NCBI GenBank assembly: GCA_947074265.1
Contig: CAMTPD010000022.1
Location: 1 to 10,219 of the forward strand
Direction: 5' to 3'
DNA length: 10,219 bases
Source: an uncultured Porphyromonadaceae bacterium
GTDB taxonomy: Bacteria > Bacteroidota > Bacteroidia > Bacteroidales > CAMTPD01
Positions 7,020 through 10,219 of the stretch are shown piece by piece. Under the pieces are notes generated by a model. The model was not told where the DNA came from. It did no database searches and worked only from the letters and a program-made list of their open reading frames with translations. Position 1 is the first letter of the stretch. Each line of letters begins with the position of its first letter. The translations under genes and the position numbers were made by a program.

Positions 7020-9797
7020 ATGAATCGATTTAAGAAACATCTCATGTTTATCCTCTTATTGGTGTCGGTAACGGCTATGGCGCAAAATAAAAGTGTTGAA
7101 ATAACCGGTACTGTTATTGATAAAGAATTGAATGAACCTGTAGAGCAGGCCAATGTACGACTCCTCAATGCCAAAGATAGTAGCTATGTAAAAGGTGCGG
7201 CTTCGGGCAAGAAAGGGATCTTCGAAATTAAGGCTGTAAAGCCAGGGTCTTATATTGTTCAAATTAGTTATATCGGCTATACTACAGTAGACAAGAACTT
7301 ACTTGTGACCGGAAAGAATGCGACGGTAAATGTAGGTAAGATTGAAATGTCTGACGAAGGTATTCTGCTTTCCGAAGCTGTGGTAGTAGGAAAAGCGGCC
7401 GAAGTAGTGGTGCGCAACGATACGGTAGAGTATAATGCCGAGTCTTTTAAAGTGGCCGAAGGGTCTGCGCTTGAAGAAATGTTGAAAAAGATGCCGGGTG
7501 TCGAAATCGACAAAGATGGCAAAATCACCGTAAACGGAAAGGAAGTAAAGAAGATGCTTGTCGACGGAAAAGAGTTCTTTTCCGATGATCCGAAAGTAGC
7601 GTCAAAGAATCTTCCTGCCAAGATGGTAGATAAGGTACAAGTATTAGATAAGAAATCAGATATGGCTATGATGACCGGATTTGACGACGGTGAAGAACAA
7701 ACCGTAATCAATCTGACGGTGAAGCCCGGTATGAAGAAAGGCTGGTTTGGGAATGCTTTTGCCGGCTATGGTAGTGAAGATCGCTACGAAGGACATGCCA
7801 TGTTGAACCGTTTTGTCGAAAGCGATCAGCTGAGTTTCATTGGGGGGATCAACAATACCAACAACATGGGATTCTCCGACAATGCATCTTCGATGTTTCA
7901 AGGTATGGGTGGCGGTGGCCGACGCATGCGCTTTGGCGGTGGCAACGGGATTACCAGTTCGGGCAATGCGGGTTTGAACTTTAGCAAAGAGTTTAATCCG
8001 AAATTTACATTGGGTGGAAACACGCGCTATGCAGAATCTGATAATAAAGCAAAGAGCAAGAGTAACGTGCAAAACTTCCTCAAGGACAGTACTTCGTATT
8101 ACAACGAGCTTAATAACAACTACAACAAAACCGACAACTTCGGACTCGACTTGCGTATGGAGTGGAAGCCCGATACGATGACCAACATCATCTTTACCCC
8201 GGGTTTTACATATAGCAAGAATGTGCAAGACGAAACGGGATATTTCGAAACGTTGAGCGGACTAATGGATACGGTGAATATCGGTAATTCTAATTATTAC
8301 TCTCGCGGAGAATCGACCGGTATAAATGCTCTTCTTGATTTTAGTCGCAAGCTAAATAGCAAGGGACGCGTGTTGAGTTTCTCGTTGAGTGGGGGGTATG
8401 AAGATTCTTACAACCGAGGAACCAACTACTCGGAAACCGACTTCTTACTTGCCGATAGTATTTCTACAATTGATCAAGAGTTTCGTTACGATAACAAAAG
8501 CTATAACTATAGAGCTTATGCTTCGTTTGTAGAGCCGATTGGGCGCAATAATTTCTTGCAATTAACCTACTCGTTCTCGCAACGTCATCAAGAGTCGATT
8601 CGTAGCACTTACTCGAAAGATGCCGATGGTATTTATAATATGCTCGACACGGCTTATAGCAAGAGTTATGCCAACGACTTTATCAACCAACGTATTCGTT
8701 TTAGTTTTAAATCGGTACGCGAAAACTTTGACTACACGGTTGGTATCAATGTAGACCCTTCGTATACGAAGAGTAGAAACTTTGTTGGTGATAGTACGCT
8801 TACCGAGTTATCGCGTAGCGTGACAAACGTTTCTCCGATTGCACAGTTTAATTATCGCTTCGATAAGCGAACCAATCTACGTGTCGATTATGTTGGGCGC
8901 GTGCAACAACCTTCTCTTACACAGTTGAATCCGATCGAGGATATTTCGAATCCGTTGAATACTACAGTGGGTAATCCCGACTTGGATCCGAAGTATGTAA
9001 ATACACTGAACGTACGTTTTCAGAAGTTCTTGCCCGAAAAACAGACGGCCTTTATGTTGTTTGCCAGTGCAGACTATACGGTAAACGATATTGTGAGTTA
9101 TGCGACGTACAACAACGAAACAGGTAAACGCCTTACTACGTATAAGAATGTAAACGGAAACTGGGGGGCTAATGCGCGAGGTATCTTTAATATGCCGCTA
9201 CGCAATCAGAAGTTTACTGTCAACTCACATACATTCTTCCGCTATTCAAACTTGAAAGGGTATGTAAACGCGGACGAGAATACAACGAAAAACCTTTCGC
9301 TTTCGGAGCGTGCCGGGATCAACTTCCGCTCAAAATACTTCGATTTCGGATTGGCGGGCTCAGTTGCTTATTCGAGTGTAATCAACTCGTTTCAGGAAAA
9401 CAACGACCGTCGTACGTTTAATTACAACGGATCGGCCGAAACAACCGTTTATCTTCCATGGGATATCCGCATCGAAAGTGATATCAACTATGCTACCAAT
9501 TCGGGCTATGCCGATGGGTTTAAACAAAATGAATGGTTATGGAATGCTTCGGTTTCAAAGGAGCTTTTCAAGCAGAAGAATGGAACCGTTCGCGTCAAGA
9601 TTTATGATATCCTGAAGCAACGTAGCAACATTGTTCGTTCCGTAACGGCAGAGTCGATTCAGGATACCGAATACAATACGTTGAGCAGCTATTTCATGGT
9701 ATATTTTATCTATCGCTTTAGTATTTTCAAAGGCGGGGCTACTGCTCCGAGCGGACGCGATCAAATGAGATCGATGATGCGAGGGCATAGACATTAA
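7020..9797 (+). CDS. TonB-dependent-receptor-like outer membrane beta-barrel protein (OMP_b-brl_3 type)
   Basis: A 925-residue outer-membrane protein. Residues 1-21 are a signal peptide with probable cleavage after AMA. Residues ~27-112 form a carboxypeptidase-regulatory-like beta-sandwich (ITGTVIDKELNEPVEQANVRL...GSYIVQISYIGYTT), the N-terminal extension common in Bacteroidota receptors. A plug-like domain spans ~117-235 (EAVVVGK, then LKKMPGVEIDKDGKITVNGKEVKKMLVDGKEFF). The rest, from ~240, is alternating aromatic/polar beta-barrel sequence. This subfamily lacks a SusD partner, and none is encoded here. A glycine/methionine/arginine-rich insert (FQGMGGGGRRMRFGGGNG) lies at ~293-310. After the last aromatic strand (SYFMVYFIYRFSIF, ending at 903) there is a 22-residue Met/Arg/His-rich tail ending HRH. 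The cargo is unknown and cannot be inferred from the neighbours, since a terminator separates it from the glycosidase operon. The ATG at 7020 is chosen because it begins the signal peptide; no Shine-Dalgarno is visible. Confidence 0.88.
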   Translation: MNRFKKHLMFILLLVSVTAMAQNKSVEITGTVIDKELNEPVEQANVRLLNAKDSSYVKGAASGKKGIFEIKAVKPGSYIVQISYIGYTTVDKNLLVTGKNATVNVGKIEMSDEGILLSEAVVVGKAAEVVVRNDTVEYNAESFKVAEGSALEEMLKKMPGVEIDKDGKITVNGKEVKKMLVDGKEFFSDDPKVASKNLPAKMVDKVQVLDKKSDMAMMTGFDDGEEQTVINLTVKPGMKKGWFGNAFAGYGSEDRYEGHAMLNRFVESDQLSFIGGINNTNNMGFSDNASSMFQGMGGGGRRMRFGGGNGITSSGNAGLNFSKEFNPKFTLGGNTRYAESDNKAKSKSNVQNFLKDSTSYYNELNNNYNKTDNFGLDLRMEWKPDTMTNIIFTPGFTYSKNVQDETGYFETLSGLMDTVNIGNSNYYSRGESTGINALLDFSRKLNSKGRVLSFSLSGGYEDSYNRGTNYSETDFLLADSISTIDQEFRYDNKSYNYRAYASFVEPIGRNNFLQLTYSFSQRHQESIRSTYSKDADGIYNMLDTAYSKSYANDFINQRIRFSFKSVRENFDYTVGINVDPSYTKSRNFVGDSTLTELSRSVTNVSPIAQFNYRFDKRTNLRVDYVGRVQQPSLTQLNPIEDISNPLNTTVGNPDLDPKYVNTLNVRFQKFLPEKQTAFMLFASADYTVNDIVSYATYNNETGKRLTTYKNVNGNWGANARGIFNMPLRNQKFTVNSHTFFRYSNLKGYVNADENTTKNLSLSERAGINFRSKYFDFGLAGSVAYSSVINSFQENNDRRTFNYNGSAETTVYLPWDIRIESDINYATNSGYADGFKQNEWLWNASVSKELFKQKNGTVRVKIYDILKQRSNIVRSVTAESIQDTEYNTLSSYFMVYFIYRFSIFKGGATAPSGRDQMRSMMRGHRH

Positions 9798-9826
9798 TGA
9801 TAGATAGTTTAAAATTATATTTCATT

Positions 9827-9862
9827 AAAACGGGTTGATGGTGACATCGATCCGTTTTTTTT
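9827..9862 (+). terminator. Intrinsic terminator of the receptor gene
   Basis: A 14-bp stem (two G-T wobbles) has arms AAAACGGGTTGATG at 9827-9840 and CATCGATCCGTTTT at 9845-9858, closed by a GTGA loop (GNRA type). A run of eight T spans 9855-9862. It lies 30 bp after the receptor stop codon, so the gene is probably monocistronic. Confidence 0.9.
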
Positions 9863-9939
9863 ATTTTAGGGTGTTTCTATTATTTGAAAAGATGTAAAAT
9901 TAATCTCTAATGAGTGTTTAATTTAAGTTTTTGGTGGAT

Positions 9940-9991
9940 GTCAATTTAGTTTACAATCTATTTTCGGTAAATATATTGTAAAACAATTGAC
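9940..9991. repeat. Large inverted repeat with internal loop
   Basis: Outer arms GTCAATT (9940-9946) and AATTGAC (9985-9991) are perfect complements. Inner arms TTTACAAT (9950-9957) and ATTGTAAA (9975-9982) are also perfect. The two helices are separated by a 3x2 internal loop (TAG and AC), and the hairpin loop is 17 nt. Together that is 15 pairs in a non-coding AT-rich region. No U-run follows, and the receptor terminator has already occurred upstream, so it is more likely an operator or RNA structure than a terminator. Confidence 0.65.
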
Positions 9992-10171
9992 GTTTAGGTC
10001 TTGAGAATGTAATATTATTGTCAATTCTAGTTTTAACTTTCAGGCTTTGTTTTGTTTTTAAGAATGTGATTTATGATTCTTATGTCTTTGTTTATTATTG
10101 TTATATCTTAGGTTTTTACTCCATGTTTTCTATAGCAGTTATGTTGATCGGTTAAATTTAATATTCTATCC

Positions 10172-10202
10172 TTGTGCATTACACAAAATATTTCTTTTTT
10201 TG
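10172..10202 (+). promoter_or_regulatory. Possible Bacteroides-type promoter for a gene beyond the right edge
   Basis: TTG at 10172-10174 and TTTTTTTG at 10195-10202 (7 of 8 positions compatible with TAnnTTTG if the second base is relaxed) are 20 nt apart, the correct spacing. The TTG is part of a small palindrome, TTGTG-CATTA-CACAA (10172-10186), that could be an operator. The -7 match is imperfect and lies in a T-tract, so the call is tentative. Confidence 0.38.
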
Positions 10203-10219
10203 CACTATGAAAATTGGTT

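Larger units (their letters stand above)
9863..10219. other. AT-rich intergenic region at the right edge
   Basis: About 357 bp without a supported gene and visibly richer in A and T than the coding parts. It contains the large inverted repeat at 9940-9991, a further copy of GTCAATT at 10020-10026 (GTCAATTCTAGTTTT, resembling GTCAATTTAGTTT at 9940), and a possible promoter at the extreme right. The ATG at 10207 followed by AAA ATT GGT could begin a gene, but only four codons are visible and it coincides with the predicted transcription start, so it is not called. Confidence 0.55.

Noticed and set aside
7656..8228. Minus-strand open frame of 190 codons, and a similar one at 7277-7711
   Set aside because: Both lie wholly inside the receptor coding sequence and show no domain signal. 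Their length follows from the codon use of the real gene.
2497..9797. Reading the glycosidases plus the outer-membrane receptor as a polysaccharide utilisation locus
   Set aside because: There is no SusD-like lipoprotein. The receptor is of the OMP_b-brl_3 type rather than SusC, and a strong terminator and about 390 bp of non-coding DNA separate the two units.
9940..9991. Inverted repeat interpreted as a phase-variable invertible promoter
   Set aside because: The enclosed segment is only 17 nt inside the inner arms, too short for a promoter, and no invertase gene is in the window.
10207..10219. Start of a new gene at the ATG near the right edge
   Set aside because: Only four codons are visible, and the ATG lies about where transcription from the possible promoter would begin, so a start codon there cannot be supported.

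Overview
The window reads as a chromosomal segment of a member of the Bacteroidota, most likely order Bacteroidales. Supporting signs are a TonB-dependent receptor of the Bacteroidota-type outer-membrane beta-barrel family, a GH123/GH20 glycosidase pair, a perfect match to the Bacteroides-type -7 promoter element (TAnnTTTG, here TATCTTTG), and start codons without a recognisable Shine-Dalgarno. Genus and species cannot be fixed from the sequence alone. There is no sign of phage, transposon, integron, CRISPR array, rRNA or tRNA.

Layout. (1) 1-263 is the C-terminal end of phoU on the + strand. It converges on a minus-strand MsbA-like ABC exporter (306-2150), and the two share a 15-bp perfect-stem terminator. 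(2) 2151-2496 is a divergent intergenic region with a good promoter pointing right. (3) 2497-4257 and 4314-6626 are two co-directional secreted glycosidases 56 bp apart. The first is a GH123 beta-N-acetylgalactosaminidase-type enzyme with a cleavable signal peptide. The second is a GH20 beta-N-acetylhexosaminidase predicted to be a lipoprotein. A strong terminator follows. (4) 6683-7019 holds an array of tandem hairpins with a 44-45-nt period, followed by a long-range inverted repeat. (5) 7020-9797 encodes a 925-residue TonB-dependent-receptor-like outer-membrane protein, followed by a terminator. (6) 9863-10219 is AT-rich and non-coding as far as can be read. It has a large inverted repeat and a possible promoter for a gene just beyond the edge.

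How the genes may work together. The GH123-GH20 pair is probably one operon. Both families remove terminal beta-linked N-acetylhexosamines by substrate-assisted catalysis, so together they could trim GalNAc- and GlcNAc-capped host glycans such as glycosphingolipid or mucin-type chains. No SusC/SusD pair, sulfatase or regulator accompanies them here, so this is not a complete polysaccharide utilisation locus. The outer-membrane receptor has no SusD partner, belongs to a different receptor subfamily from SusC, and is cut off from the glycosidase operon by the terminator, so a shared substrate is not supported. PhoU and the ABC exporter are housekeeping genes that appear to be neighbours by convergence only.

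I did not find a clear undescribed multi-gene system. The most unusual structure is the non-coding hairpin array at 6734-6897. Its units differ in sequence but keep their pairing, including compensatory changes.
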